Shown one piece after another: positions 28,267 through 38,498 of a stretch of DNA of 64,000 nucleotides. The first letter of the stretch is position 1, and each line of letters opens with the position of its first letter. A program made the translations under genes and the position numbers. Origin of the DNA: Streptomyces umbrinus (GTDB lineage: Bacteria; Actinomycetota; Actinomycetes; Streptomycetales; Streptomycetaceae). Below the pieces are notes generated by a model. It was not told the origin of the DNA. It saw only the letters and a program-made list of their open reading frames with translations, and searched no databases. The stretch spans positions 10,391,501 through 10,455,500 of the forward strand of contig NZ_JAUSZI010000002.1 of NCBI RefSeq assembly GCF_030817415.1. The letters run 5' to 3'.

Positions 28267-28614
28267 GTGATGACCAGGCGGTCCGGGGAGAGGGCCGCAC
28301 CGGCCACCTCGCGGGGTGCGCGGGAGGAGGTGGGTGCGAGGTGCCACCGGAGCGCGATGGTCGCGACGGTGGTGGCTCGGGGCTTGCTCGACGGCTCCGG
28401 CCGGTTCCTCCCCCGTGCCGAACTCGCCGCCCGCGTCGGCGCCGTGCTCACCGCCGATGAATCGCCCGTCGTTGTCTACTGCGGCGGTGGCATCTCGGCG
28501 GCGGGAACGGCCCTCGCGCTCACACTGCTGGGCCGCGAGGACATCGCGCTCTACGACGGCTCGCTGGAGGAGTGGTCCAAGGACCCCGCGCGACCGCTCG
28601 TGCTCGGCCGCTGA
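28267..28614 (+). pseudogene. C-terminal fragment of a rhodanese sulfurtransferase
   Basis: From about 28,396 the frame reads as the second half of a rhodanese domain: the active-site loop VVVYCGGGISAAGTALAL with the persulfide-carrying Cys, then IALYDGSLEEWSKDPARP. The N-terminal two thirds are absent, and the preceding about 40 residues are unrelated. It is a truncated remnant at a junction with the EF-hand gene. Confidence 0.65.
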
Positions 28615-28789
28615 CCGCTCAGGACTGTGGTCGTCTCGGATGGTGGGTGTCCGTCGGCTCCTCCGAATTGCACATTCTTGCAGCACGCCAGAGCACTCCG
28701 CAGCCGCCGAGGCGGCCTGGCCCGCGCGACAGCCCACCTCGCTGGTGGCAGGCCGCCCCGCGCACCAACGCCATCTCTCGTGAACAGCC

Positions 28790-29086
28790 TTGAGACCGTA
28801 AGGGCCAGGTGCCGGTGGCGTTGCGCCAGAGGGTGGCGGCGAGGGTATAGGCCTCGGCAGCCGGGGCGACTCTGACCGGCCGGCGGCCGGATTCGATCGC
28901 GGTGGCCGGCTCGGGGCCAGGAGGTGGGGGAAGCCCACCACGGAAGATGAGGGAGGGGGCGAGGGCTCGGGCTGGAGGTCGCCGTGGACCCAGCCCTGTC
29001 GGTGGAAGGCGGCGACGGCGAGACACAGCTCGAAGGCCGCGTCCCGGGCCTTGGGGTGCCCGGGGGGTGCCTCTATGTCTTTCGTC
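28790..29086 (-). pseudogene. C-terminal part of kinase-like gene, split by IS110 insertion
   Basis: The fragment starts directly beyond the IS110 end with KARDAAFELCLAVAAFHRQG and WVHGDLQPE, which matches a protein-kinase-like catalytic loop. After a frameshift it resumes with PAAEAYTLAATLWRNATGTW, a typical C-lobe segment. The N-lobe half is on the far side of the insertion (32,117-32,378). It is decayed by frameshift and truncation. Confidence 0.6.
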
Positions 29087-29456
29087 AAGTGAGGCGTGGG
29101 GTTCTGGGTTCGTAGAAGGTGCCGTCGCGGAGCATCGCGAACAGCACGTTGATCCGTTGCCGGGCGAGGCGGAGGAGGGCCTGGGTGTGGGTTTTTCCGC
29201 GGGTCCGGCAGTGGTCGTAGTAGGTGTGGGAGGCGGGATCGTGCAGGGCGGCGAACGCGGACAGGAACATCGCGCGTTTGAGCTGGCGGTTGCCGCCGCG
29301 TGGGGCGTGTTCACCGTGGATCGAGGTCCCCGACGACTTTGTGGTCGGGGCGAGGCCGGCGTAGGAGGCCAGGTGGGCGGCGGTGGGGAAGCTGGTGCCG
29401 TCGCCGACGGTGACCAGCAGGACGGCGGCGGTCCTGACCGCGATTCCGGGCATCGA
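29085..29456 (-). pseudogene. C-terminal half of IS110-A transposase
   Basis: The fragment reads SMPGIAVRTAAVLLVTVGDG, then YAGLAPTTKSSGTSI and the usual C-terminus ending RDGTFYEP. This is the Transposase_20 domain of an IS110 element. Its first codon (TCG ATG CCC) continues precisely from the last codon of the N-terminal half at 31,035 (GTC CTG ACC). The two halves are thus one gene split by IS110-B. Confidence 0.85.
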
Positions 29457-31034
29457 GACATCCGATCGGTCTATGGCGTCAAGCCGGAACCGGTAGTGGG
29501 GTGGGAAAGGCCGTGTTCTCGTCGTAGTTCTGGCGTGTGATGAGACAGTGGTGGAGCTGGCCGAGGAGCCGGTTGAAGAGATTGCGCAGGGCGGCTGTGT
29601 GCCGGTCCCCGATACGTCGGCGGCGGTCGTAGTGGCCGCGAGCTCCGCGAGATCCGGACAGAGCAGCGAAGGACCAGACGTAGCCGACTGCGGCAAGTCG
29701 CTGGTTCTTCACCTTGCGGTGGTGGACGATCAAACTCTTGCCGGAGGCTCTGGTGATGGGGGCCGAGCCTGCGTACGCCTTGAGCGCCCGGCCGTCGGTG
29801 AACCGCGACCGGTCATCGCCGATCTCGGCCAGGATGCGCGCGCCGGTGAGTTCACCCAGGCCGGGGAAGCTAGTGATGATCTCCGCGTCGTCGTGCTCGG
29901 TGAACCTCTCGGCGCATGCGGCGGCGAGGTCGTCGGCTGCCTGGGCGGCGGCATCGAGTTGCAGGACAAGTGCCCTGACCTGCTGACCGAGGGCTTCCTC
30001 GACGCGCGGGAGCTGACGCATGTGCGGCTCGCGCAGGACCCCGGCGAGGTGCTCGGCCCGGGTCTCGATGCGGCGCTGGCGGCCGGCCTTGCGCAGGAGC
30101 GACCGCAGCCGTGCCTTGCTCAGCGCGGCAGCCGCGGCGGGAGTGGGAGCTGCGGCCAGGACAGCGCGGGCCTCCGGGTGGGCCAGGCCCACGTTCTTGA
30201 CCTGGAAGGCGGCCAGTGCGGACGGGAAGAACTCGCGCAGCAGGGACCGGAGTTGGTTGGCCAGCTGCTGGCGGTTCCAGACCGCATCCTGCTGGGCCCG
30301 GGCCAGGACGGCGATCGCCTGGATGAGTTCGGAGTCGGCGGGCAGCGGACGGTGGTGGTCCGCGTCCGTGCGCAGGACGTTGGCCAGAGCGAGAGCGTCC
30401 GCATGGTCCGACTTGGCCCGCGCGACCGAGCGTCGCTCACGATAACGAGCGACCGCCATGGGGTTGATGGCATAGACAGGGCGGCCGGTGGCTCGCAAGC
30501 AGGCCACCAGTAGACCGCGGGAGGTCTCAATCGCGACGGGGATCGGATCCTCGGGCCCGTCCCCGGCCTCGGCGAGAAGTTGCTGCAGGGTCTCCAGTCC
30601 GGCGAGGTCGTCGGTGATCCGTTGCTTGGCGACCAGGTCGCCCCGCTCGTTGACCAGGGCGACGTCGTGGTGGTCCTCCGCCCAGTCGATGCCGCAGAAG
30701 ATCTTCAAGTAGGCCCTCCTCGAACACAGATGGTGCAGGAGCCAGTGCAGGGACACGCCGCGCCCTAATGGGAGGACTCGCAGGTCCGGCATCCGATTGG
30801 CAGTTCGCATCCCCAGCGGTCGGCAAGGGCCTCGCTCTGTATGCGGAGCAGGTCGCTCTGGTGTCGATGAGAGGTCTCCTTGCCGGCGGCTCGGAAGACG
30901 CACTACCCAGCGGATGATCACGACGTGCCGGGAACGGAGGGCCGGTTGCGCACAGCCTCAATGAAGTAGGAGTCGAGCTCCGGGTCAGGACCAGACGTCC
31001 TCCGGCCCTCCGTCACCGTCGTGCACCGCCATTA
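29457..31034 (-). mobile_element. IS110-B inserted inside IS110-A
   Basis: This segment of about 1,578 bp lies exactly between the two halves of the IS110-A transposase and carries its own complete transposase gene (29,479-30,708). Boundaries were deduced from where the host reading frame stops and resumes (KVLT then SMPG); they could shift by a few bases if a short duplication exists. About 320 bp upstream of the transposase are non-coding, which is usual for this family (bridge-RNA-bearing end). Confidence 0.83.
29479..30708 (-). CDS. IS110-B transposase
   Basis: About 409 aa from TTG 30708 (LKIFCGIDWAEDHHDVALV), with GAGGAGGG upstream; longer in-frame starts exist but are atypical. The N-terminal DEDD nuclease is seen in GIDWAEDHHDVALVNERG and RAKSDHADALALANVLRT. 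The C-terminal Transposase_20 domain is SFPGLGELTGARILAEIGDD plus AGSAPITRASGKS. It is full length and so possibly active. Confidence 0.88.
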   Translation of the reverse strand: MKIFCGIDWAEDHHDVALVNERGDLVAKQRITDDLAGLETLQQLLAEAGDGPEDPIPVAIETSRGLLVACLRATGRPVYAINPMAVARYRERRSVARAKSDHADALALANVLRTDADHHRPLPADSELIQAIAVLARAQQDAVWNRQQLANQLRSLLREFFPSALAAFQVKNVGLAHPEARAVLAAAPTPAAAAALSKARLRSLLRKAGRQRRIETRAEHLAGVLREPHMRQLPRVEEALGQQVRALVLQLDAAAQAADDLAAACAERFTEHDDAEIITSFPGLGELTGARILAEIGDDRSRFTDGRALKAYAGSAPITRASGKSLIVHHRKVKNQRLAAVGYVWSFAALSGSRGARGHYDRRRRIGDRHTAALRNLFNRLLGQLHHCLITRQNYDENTAFPTPLPVPA

Positions 31035-31864
31035 GGTCAGGACCTTGGCAAGAGGGTGGTCCTCCAGCAGGGTGTTGATCTGGGCTTCTGTCGCCCGGCG
31101 TTGCTCGTGGACGGCGCCGAGCGAGCGGGCCAGCGACGGGATCACGAGGTCGAGCGTGCCGGTTCCCGGGACGACGACGGTCTGCTCGTCGAGCGCGTCG
31201 AAGACGTCGTCGATCAGCCGCTGAGCCATGCGCGGGGCCCTGGGCCGGATGACTTCGACGAGCTTGCGGCGTCCGGCCTTTCGCAGTGCGGACGGGGATC
31301 CGTAGCGTTCCAGCAGCCAGGTCACGGCCTGGTGGTCGAGCCGGGGTCCCAGGACGCGTTCCAGGGATGGGTGGAACTGGGTGAGCAGGCCACGGATCCG
31401 GTTGCTGGTGCGGGTTGCCTCGGCCGCCAGGTCCTGGTCGAAGCCGACGAGCACGGTCAGCTCGGCGGTGATCTCGTCGGTCAGCTCCAGCGAGCGCAGG
31501 GTGTGGGCATGGTGCGGGCCGCGTCCGCGATCACCGCGGCGTCCTTCGCGTCGGTTTTCGCCTCGCCGGGGTAGAGGTCGGCGATCCGCCGCATCGCCAG
31601 GCCGGGCAGGTAGGCGACCTTGCAGCCCGCGTCCCGGGCGACGGTCAGAGGCAGAGCGCCGATCGAGGCCGGCTGGTCCACGATCACCAGGACGGTGCCG
31701 AACTTGGTCTTCAGCTTGTCGAAGACGTCCCGCAGTTTCGGTTCGGTGTTGGGCAGTTGCTTGTCGAAGACCTTCTTGCCGGCCGGGGTGAGGCCGTGGC
31801 CGTGGTGGGCGCTTTTGCCGACGTCCAGGCCGAGGAAGACGCCTATCTCGTCGCTGTCGTTCAA
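31035..31864 (-). pseudogene. N-terminal half of IS110-A transposase, frameshifted
   Basis: TTG 31864 (LNDSDEIGVFLGLDVGKSAH) starts a DEDD domain with YPGEAKTDAKDAAVIADAAR. A missing base near 31,507 (MPTPCARW instead of the family's MPHTLRSL) breaks the frame. The adjacent frame continues from VGFDQDLAAEATRTSNRIRG to LLEDHPLAKVLT at 31,035, where IS110-B begins. The element is dead as read. Confidence 0.85.
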
Positions 31865-32116
31865 GCCGTCCTCCCGAACGGGTTCGTGCGGTGCTGGCCG
31901 GGGCGTTGGCGTCGTGCGCGCATCCACGTTATGCAGACCTGCCGCCCGTACACGGCCGGGCGTTGCGCTCGGCCGGGCGGTAGTCGGACCTCTCATCAGC
32001 GTCTCCAACGACGCCTCTCGGGCCCGGTGACACCACCCCCCAGGTCATGCCTTCGACAGGGGGGAACAGTCATGCCGGGCCCGGAGGCCAGCGGTCCCAT
32101 TGCGGGACCGCGAAGA
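31865..32116. other. Non-coding end of IS110-A
   Basis: About 250 bp lie upstream of the IS110-A transposase and run up to the point where the kinase-like N-lobe text resumes. No gene was seen. It presumably contains the element's left end and bridge-RNA region. Confidence 0.5.
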
Positions 32117-32378
32117 AGATAACGGGGGTACGGACGGTGTGGAGGACGTCCCATGTGGACGGGCCGTCGTGCCACGGAGTGATCAGCCAGGAGGTGGTCT
32201 CGGTTCGGCCGGAAGCGATGAGCGGGCTGTGGCCCGGCATGCGTTCAGCGACCGCGATCTCGCGGGAAGTGATCGGGTCGCCTTCGCCCTGGCCTGCCTT
32301 GAGGGCGATCGAGGTGGCGGGCCCGACACCCTTCCAGGCGGCTGAGCCTCGGCGGCTGCTGATGAGCTTCCATCGCAC
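32117..32378 (-). pseudogene. N-lobe part of kinase-like gene, split by IS110-A
   Basis: From GTG 32378 the frame reads KLISSRRGSAAWKGVGP, SIALKAGQGEG, TSREIAVAERMPGHSPLIAS and TSWLITPWHDGPSTWDVL. This looks like the N-lobe and hinge of a protein-kinase-like phosphotransferase, with the Lys in IALKAG as the presumed ATP-binding residue. It ends near DVLHTVR at the IS110-A boundary and is complemented by 28,790-29,086. In-frame text upstream of 32,378 looks protein-like, so the N-terminus is also truncated. Confidence 0.58.
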
Positions 32379-32973
32379 CGGCCGTCCGCAGTGGGATTCG
32401 GCGGAGGTCGCGGCCTCTCGGTTGCCGTCCTGGTGCCACGGGACTTCGAAGGGCCAGCGGGGCCACTTGACCCCCAGGAGTGCGGGCCACCCGACTCATC
32501 ATGACGAATAGCCGATTTCACGGACGCATGGCATGCGCTCAGAGGCAGGTAGCGCGGCATCGCGCACACCGTGTGGTCCCCAACTGGTCCCCAGATCGGT
32601 ACCTGTGCCGCGCCCCACCGGTGGAGACGCCGGCCATCGTCTCCGACGCCCTGGAAAGGTGGGAGCGCCACCGCGACAGCGCGTTGGCCGCCGTACGGCG
32701 GCTGCGGCTCGGCGGGGCCACGGCCTCCCGCACCCGTTTCGTCCGCTCCCGACCCGCCGTGCCCGCGCCGCCGCGGGTGGTGGCGGGCTGGTACCCGTCG
32801 GGGGCCACCCGTCGGTCCACGTGGGGCTGACCGCCGAAGCCCGTCCCGGCCGGCCCGGTGGTGCCGTCGGTGTCCGCGTCGGCGCAGCAGCCGTGAGCAC
32901 GGGCACCGCGAAGGGGGGGTGATGGCGGTGATCCGGCCAGCCCGGGCAGCGCGCCCGGATGACAAGCTCGGTG
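32379..32973. other. No convincing gene
   Basis: About 595 bp of high-GC sequence with several overlapping open frames on both strands. None shows a recognisable domain, a ribosome-binding site or consistent coding pattern. The part next to 32,378 may hold eroded N-terminal codons of the kinase-like gene. Confidence 0.4.
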
Positions 32974-33579
32974 TCATCGGAGGCGACGAGCAGGTCCCAT
33001 ACCAAACGGAGGTACTTTTACCATCCCGCCGATCTGGAAGTGCACGCCGTCGTGTCCTTCGCCGCCCCTGAACCTCGGATTCAGAGTGAACGCAATAGAG
33101 CGGAAGAGGCCTTGGAGGCGCACGCTGCCGTCGGAATCCGTGGGCTCGGTCGACCCTGGGGGTGGTTGGTACGCCTCGCCCATGACCTTGTTGCCGTCGA
33201 CGATGAAGTCGGTGTCGCCGCTGAGCTTGATGACCTGCGTACCCACCGGGAGATCCAGAAACTCCATGGTCGAGGCGAACGATCCCAGATGAAGGACGGG
33301 ATCCTTCACCTCGGCGTCGAAAGCGACTTTGAACGAACTCCCGCCCTTGAGACCCACGATTTCCACCAGGTCCGAGGCGGGGAGCGGCGGGGTGAACGCC
33401 GCCGTTTGAAAGCCCGGGAACGTCCCGTCGAGGAAAGCGGCGCCCAAGGGGGGCCGGTCCGTCGTCACGTTGCCCTGCCCGGTGAGCGTCACCATATGCC
33501 CACCCAGGGTTCCGACGGCCTGGGTCTTCTCATGGTTACAGAACGTCCAGTCGACGAACGCAAGCCGACGTGTCGCCAT
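32974..33579 (-). CDS. Hypothetical beta-sandwich protein
   Basis: This 201-aa protein from ATG 33579 (MATRRLAFVDWTFCNHEKTQ) has regularly spaced amphipathic strands (TMEFLDLPVGTQVIKLSG, SIAFTLNPRFRGGEGHDGVH). It lacks a signal peptide or membrane helix and resembles uncharacterised beta-sandwich proteins. It stands alone between a decayed region and a metallo-beta-lactamase-fold fragment. The less extreme base composition of parts (VKVPPFG end) hints at recent acquisition. The function is unknown. Confidence 0.65.
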   Translation of the reverse strand: MATRRLAFVDWTFCNHEKTQAVGTLGGHMVTLTGQGNVTTDRPPLGAAFLDGTFPGFQTAAFTPPLPASDLVEIVGLKGGSSFKVAFDAEVKDPVLHLGSFASTMEFLDLPVGTQVIKLSGDTDFIVDGNKVMGEAYQPPPGSTEPTDSDGSVRLQGLFRSIAFTLNPRFRGGEGHDGVHFQIGGMVKVPPFGMGPARRLR

Positions 33580-33744
33580 GTGTCTCGGCCTTCCTGACGA
33601 TCTGGCTCATGTGCGCCACTTGGTTCGCTCGGAAGCTCCCGTTACGCGCCCCAAGGCCGGCTCCACAGGGGCACTTGTGGCCTTGTCAATGGCAGCCTCG
33701 CGGCGCTGAACCTCTCAGGAAGGACGGCCTTGCCACATAGCCGG

Positions 33745-33920
33745 GGGCTCGCTGGTGGGGACGTGTCTACCAGCACGGCGTCACGCTCACCGAAGATCAA
33801 CGTCGCAGTGTTGACCACCCACTGGAGCTCTTTCGGAGTGCCAGGCGGCAGGTCGCGGGTCAGACCTGACCGGCGCATGCACAAGGTTTCGTAGTGCAGC
33901 GCTGATGTGGCTTCCGGCAT
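33745..33920 (-). pseudogene. N-terminal fragment of an MBL-fold hydrolase
   Basis: From ATG 33920 the text MPEATSALHYETLCMRRSG, DLPPGTPKELQW and NTATLIFGERDAVLVDTSPP matches the first strands of metallo-beta-lactamase-fold proteins. The HxHxDH zinc motif that should follow is absent, and the sequence turns unrelated. It is a truncated remnant. Confidence 0.55.
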
Positions 33921-34149
33921 GTCGTGGTTCCCTTCCACACTCGTTGAGCTCCAGGCCGACCCACTGGGCTTGGTCGGTCGCAAGGTTGGCCTCGGAGCCC
34001 AAGAGACTAGGGACTCGACGAGCCGCCGCCGACCACGAGTAATCCTGCTCGCCCACATCCGATCCGCAACACGACGACGGGCCCGCCGTCACGCACCCAT
34101 CCCCCGCTGCCCAGCCGCCCCACCGCATGGCCAGAAAGAAACCGGCCCC

Positions 34150-34290
34150 TGGGGCTGCACGCCGAATGGGGTCCTCTTCCGGCGCTACGCCAAGTTCCTG
34201 GACGGCGTGCGGGAGCAGGCCAACCGCCTCATCGAGCAGTCCATGGAGGAGTGGGACCGCGTCAGCCGAGGTGAGGCCCCTGCGGACTGA
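34150..34290 (+). pseudogene. C-terminal remnant of a tyrosine integrase
   Basis: The frame ends with GVLFRRYAKFLDGVREQANR, LIEQSMEEWDRVS and a stop at 34,290. This resembles the end of Streptomyces phage/ICE integrases, which typically finish a few dozen residues after the catalytic Tyr. The catalytic RHRY portion is absent. It lies just before a strong terminator and the first core-like gene, consistent with the border of an integrated element. Confidence 0.5.
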
Positions 34291-34403
34291 GCCGGAGTTT
34301 TGGTCCGTGACTGGTCCGGATGTGCTGGTCAGAAGTGGGATACCGATGGGATGAACTGGGAGTTTCGGGGTAGACACGACCCCTCCCTACGCTTGGCGAG
34401 CGA

Positions 34404-34446
34404 GAGGCGCCTGACGGGTAAAAGCCCAGGTCAGCCGCCTCTTTTT
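34404..34446 (+). terminator. Rho-independent terminator
   Basis: Stem arms GAGGCGCCTGAC (34404-34415) and GTCAGCCGCCTC (34430-34441) pair with one C-C mismatch around a 14-base loop and are followed by TTTTT. It would end plus-strand transcription from the integrase side just before the 3' end of the convergent aldehyde dehydrogenase gene. Confidence 0.85.
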
Positions 34447-34452
34447 GTGCCC

Positions 34453-35976
<1,524 letters not shown>

Positions 35977-36269
35977 GTGCTCTGCCTCCCGTGGAAGGAC
36001 CGCCCGCCGTTGGACGGCTCTCGGCGCGAGGCTAGGCGCGCGGAGGTTGCAGGTACGTTGCGCCGACGACCTGGCTGCGATGTCGGGGGTGGAGGTTGAG
36101 GGTTGAGGCTCGTGGGCGGCTTATGGGCTAAGTCTTGCGGGGTGTGGGGTGCGGGGTGCGGGTCGGCATGTGGCGTGAGGCGTGCGGAAATTCGGGTGGG
36201 GCTAGGCCGGGAACTCCCCGTTGTTGCCGTCGGCGTGAGTGAGCCTCGAAGCCGTCAGCGTGGTGGCCC
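35977..36269. promoter_or_regulatory. Upstream region of the aldehyde dehydrogenase
   Basis: The 293 bp are G-rich, with short near-repeats of GGGGTG(C/T)G around 36,138-36,165. It should contain the promoter and activator site of the dehydrogenase gene. No clear -35/-10 pair could be fixed. Confidence 0.4.
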
Positions 36270-37574
36270 TCAGCGCGGAGCGCGTCCACGGCTCGCGGAC
36301 TGCTCGGCCTCCAGTTCCTCCAGGCGTGCCCGTACCGGAGGCGTCGGACGTATCGCCGCCAGTGCCCGCCACGCGTCGAGGTCGTCCTCGCCCCACGGCG
36401 CGTGCGCCCAGTCCGCCAGCAGATCCGGGTCGCGGCCGGAGACGAGCGCCGCGCGCAACCCGTCGGCGAGCCGGCGGCGCAGCCGCACCACCGCCGGAGC
36501 CTGCGAACCGGGCAGCAAGGGCCCGGTATACGCCGCCACCGCCGCCATGACCGCACCGACGCCGAGCTTGCGCTCCACCACCTCGACGTCGGACTCGACC
36601 GGAACCGTGAGCCGATACGGCCGCGAACCGAGCGCCCCCGCCCCGAGAAGGCGCCGCAGGCGGGCCAGCTCCGCGCGCAACGTCACCGGCGTCACCGACT
36701 CGTCCTCGTACAGCGCGCACAGCAACTCGTCGCCGGTCAGCCCCTCGGGGTGTCGGGACAGCAGCACCAGGATCTCGCTGTGTCTGCGGCTCAGGCGCAC
36801 CTTGCTGCCGCCCGCGACGAGCAGCGCCTCGTCCCGGCCCAGAGCGGTCAGTTCGAGCACGTCGGTCGTGGCCTGGGCCGGAGTGAGCAGCGCCAGCTGG
36901 GACTCCGCGGCACGGGCCACGGCCTGCACGAAACCCAGACTGTGCGGATGGGCCAGCCCGTCTCCGCCGGTGATGTCCACCGCTCCGAGCAGCCGTCCGG
37001 TACGCGGATCGTGAACCGGAGCCGCCGCGCACGTCCACGGCTGGACGCTCCGGATGAAGTGCTCCGCCGCGAACACCTGCACCGGCCGGTCGAGCGCGAC
37101 CGCCGTACCGGGAGCGTTCGTGCCCACCGCCGACTCCGCCCACCGCGCACCCGGCACGAAGTTCATCCCGTCCGCCTTCTGCCGTGTCCCGGGATGACCC
37201 TCGACCCACAGCAGCCTGCCCTGCGCGTCGCACACCGCGAGGAGGTGTTCGCCGTCCGCCGCGAACGTCCCCATGAGTTCACGGAACAGTGGCATCACCC
37301 GTGCCAGCGGGTGCTCCGCCCGATACGACCCGAGGTCCCCGTCCGTGAGCTCCACACACGCGGAACCGTCCGGACCCACCCCGGCCCGTGCCGAACGCCG
37401 CCACGAGTCGGCGACCACGGACCGCACCGGCCGCGGGACCGTGCCCGCCTCCGTGAACGTCTCGTGGGCGCGGCGCAGGACGCGCACCCGCTCGACGGGA
37501 TCGGCGCCCGGTTCCAGGGCCACCCATGGATCGGTCAACTCGGCCTCCCCGGAAGGCTGTGCGGCTGGGGACAT
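36270..37574 (-). CDS. GAF-domain transcriptional regulator (AcoR-like)
   Basis: The 434-aa protein is read from ATG 37574 (MSPAAQPSGEAEL), chosen for the GGAG six bases upstream; a longer in-frame start exists. The region around residues 95-250 matches the GAF sensory module of acetoin/aldehyde regulators (NFVPGARWAESAVGTNAPGT, VFAAEHFIRSVQPWTC, GRLLGAVDITGGD). The C-terminal part has a helix-turn-helix-like stretch (LSRRHSEILVLLSRHPEGLT, VTLRAELARLRRLLG) and no sigma-54 AAA domain. It probably senses a small carbonyl or alcohol and regulates the neighbouring aldehyde dehydrogenase. Confidence 0.85.
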   Translation of the reverse strand: MSPAAQPSGEAELTDPWVALEPGADPVERVRVLRRAHETFTEAGTVPRPVRSVVADSWRRSARAGVGPDGSACVELTDGDLGSYRAEHPLARVMPLFRELMGTFAADGEHLLAVCDAQGRLLWVEGHPGTRQKADGMNFVPGARWAESAVGTNAPGTAVALDRPVQVFAAEHFIRSVQPWTCAAAPVHDPRTGRLLGAVDITGGDGLAHPHSLGFVQAVARAAESQLALLTPAQATTDVLELTALGRDEALLVAGGSKVRLSRRHSEILVLLSRHPEGLTGDELLCALYEDESVTPVTLRAELARLRRLLGAGALGSRPYRLTVPVESDVEVVERKLGVGAVMAAVAAYTGPLLPGSQAPAVVRLRRRLADGLRAALVSGRDPDLLADWAHAPWGEDDLDAWRALAAIRPTPPVRARLEELEAEQSASRGRAPR

Positions 37575-37689
37575 CGTCACTCCGGTGGCGGATGCGGACA
37601 AGTGCCGCGGCCACTCCGGGTCCGGCTCCACCACAAGCCGTGGTGGCTACCGATGCTCCCCTTTTCGACCCTCCTTCGGCTCTGTTTCG

Positions 37690-37766
37690 ACTTTCCTCCG
37701 ACTTTCCTCCGGCTTTCCTCCGGCTTTCCTCCGGCTTCTCTACGGCTTTCCCTCCGACTCTCTTCG
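37690..37766. repeat. 11-bp tandem repeat array
   Basis: Four near-perfect copies of (A/G)CTTTCCTCCG are followed by three degraded copies. On the minus strand each copy reads CGGAGGAAAG(C/T), that is, a repeated Shine-Dalgarno-like GGAGGAAA. The array lies between the amidase stop (37,791) and the regulator start (37,574), both on the minus strand. Confidence 0.85.
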
Positions 37767-37790
37767 AGCTTCTTTTCGGCGGGCCGCTGG

Positions 37791-38402
37791 TCAGGCGAAG
37801 TTGACCAGTCTGATGTAGCGCGTCCAGTCCCAGTGGGGGCCGGGATCCGTGTGGTCGCTGCCCGGCACCTCGTAGTGCGCGAGGATGTGCGAACGGTCCT
37901 TGGGGATCCGGTACTTGGTGCAGATCGCCGCGGTGAGCTTCGCCGACTCCTCGTACATCGCGTTGGTGAAGTAGGCGGGCTTGTCCACCCAGCCCTCGTG
38001 CTCGATGCCGATGCTGCGGGTGTTGTAGTCCCAGTTGCCCGCGTGCCAGGCGACGTCGCGCTCGCGCACCATCTGTGCGACGTGGCCGTCGGCCGATCGG
38101 ACGACGTAGTGTGCGGACACCTTCTTCTTGGGGTTCTGGAAGATGGCCAGGGTGTCCGAGTAGGTCGCCTGCGTCACGTGGATGATCACGAAGTCGACCG
38201 GATGGCTCGTCGGGCGGTTGGCGACCGTGTAGTTGGACGTGCTGGCCGGCGACCACTCGGACGGCGGGTAGTCGATCCCCTGAGGCTTCGCGCCTGCCCG
38301 GGTGGTGGGCAGTAACGCCGTGGAGAGCGTGGCGAGGGCCGCACTCTGCAGCAGACGCCGGCGGCTGGGAAGGGACGTGGGCAGGAACTTGGCTCGGTCC
38401 AT
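37791..38402 (-). CDS. Tat-exported N-acetylmuramoyl-L-alanine amidase
   Basis: This 203-aa protein has a twin-arginine signal: SRRRLLQSAALATLSTALLP with an Ala-rich cleavage region near residue 38. The Amidase_2 domain shows zinc ligands in VDFVIIHVTQ and GSDHTDPGPHWDW, and the SIGIEHEGW motif. It would hydrolyse the MurNAc-L-alanine bond outside the membrane in wall turnover. The catalytic domain parallels the frameshifted amidase at 15,035. The stop is followed by the 11-bp repeat array. Confidence 0.92.
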   Translation of the reverse strand: MDRAKFLPTSLPSRRRLLQSAALATLSTALLPTTRAGAKPQGIDYPPSEWSPASTSNYTVANRPTSHPVDFVIIHVTQATYSDTLAIFQNPKKKVSAHYVVRSADGHVAQMVRERDVAWHAGNWDYNTRSIGIEHEGWVDKPAYFTNAMYEESAKLTAAICTKYRIPKDRSHILAHYEVPGSDHTDPGPHWDWTRYIRLVNFA

Positions 38403-38498
38403 GAGAGTGCCTCTCTGCGAGAAGGGAAGTGGGGTGGGAGCGGTGAGGGCGCCTTTGCCAAGTCGCGGTGGTGTCGGTGTCGGTGGCGGTGGGGCGAC

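Noticed and set aside
34300..34446. tRNA gene as integration target
   Set aside because: The structured segment folds as a simple terminator hairpin with a T run; no cloverleaf or anticodon arm was found.
37690..37766. CRISPR array
   Set aside because: The 11-bp units are contiguous and have no spacers.
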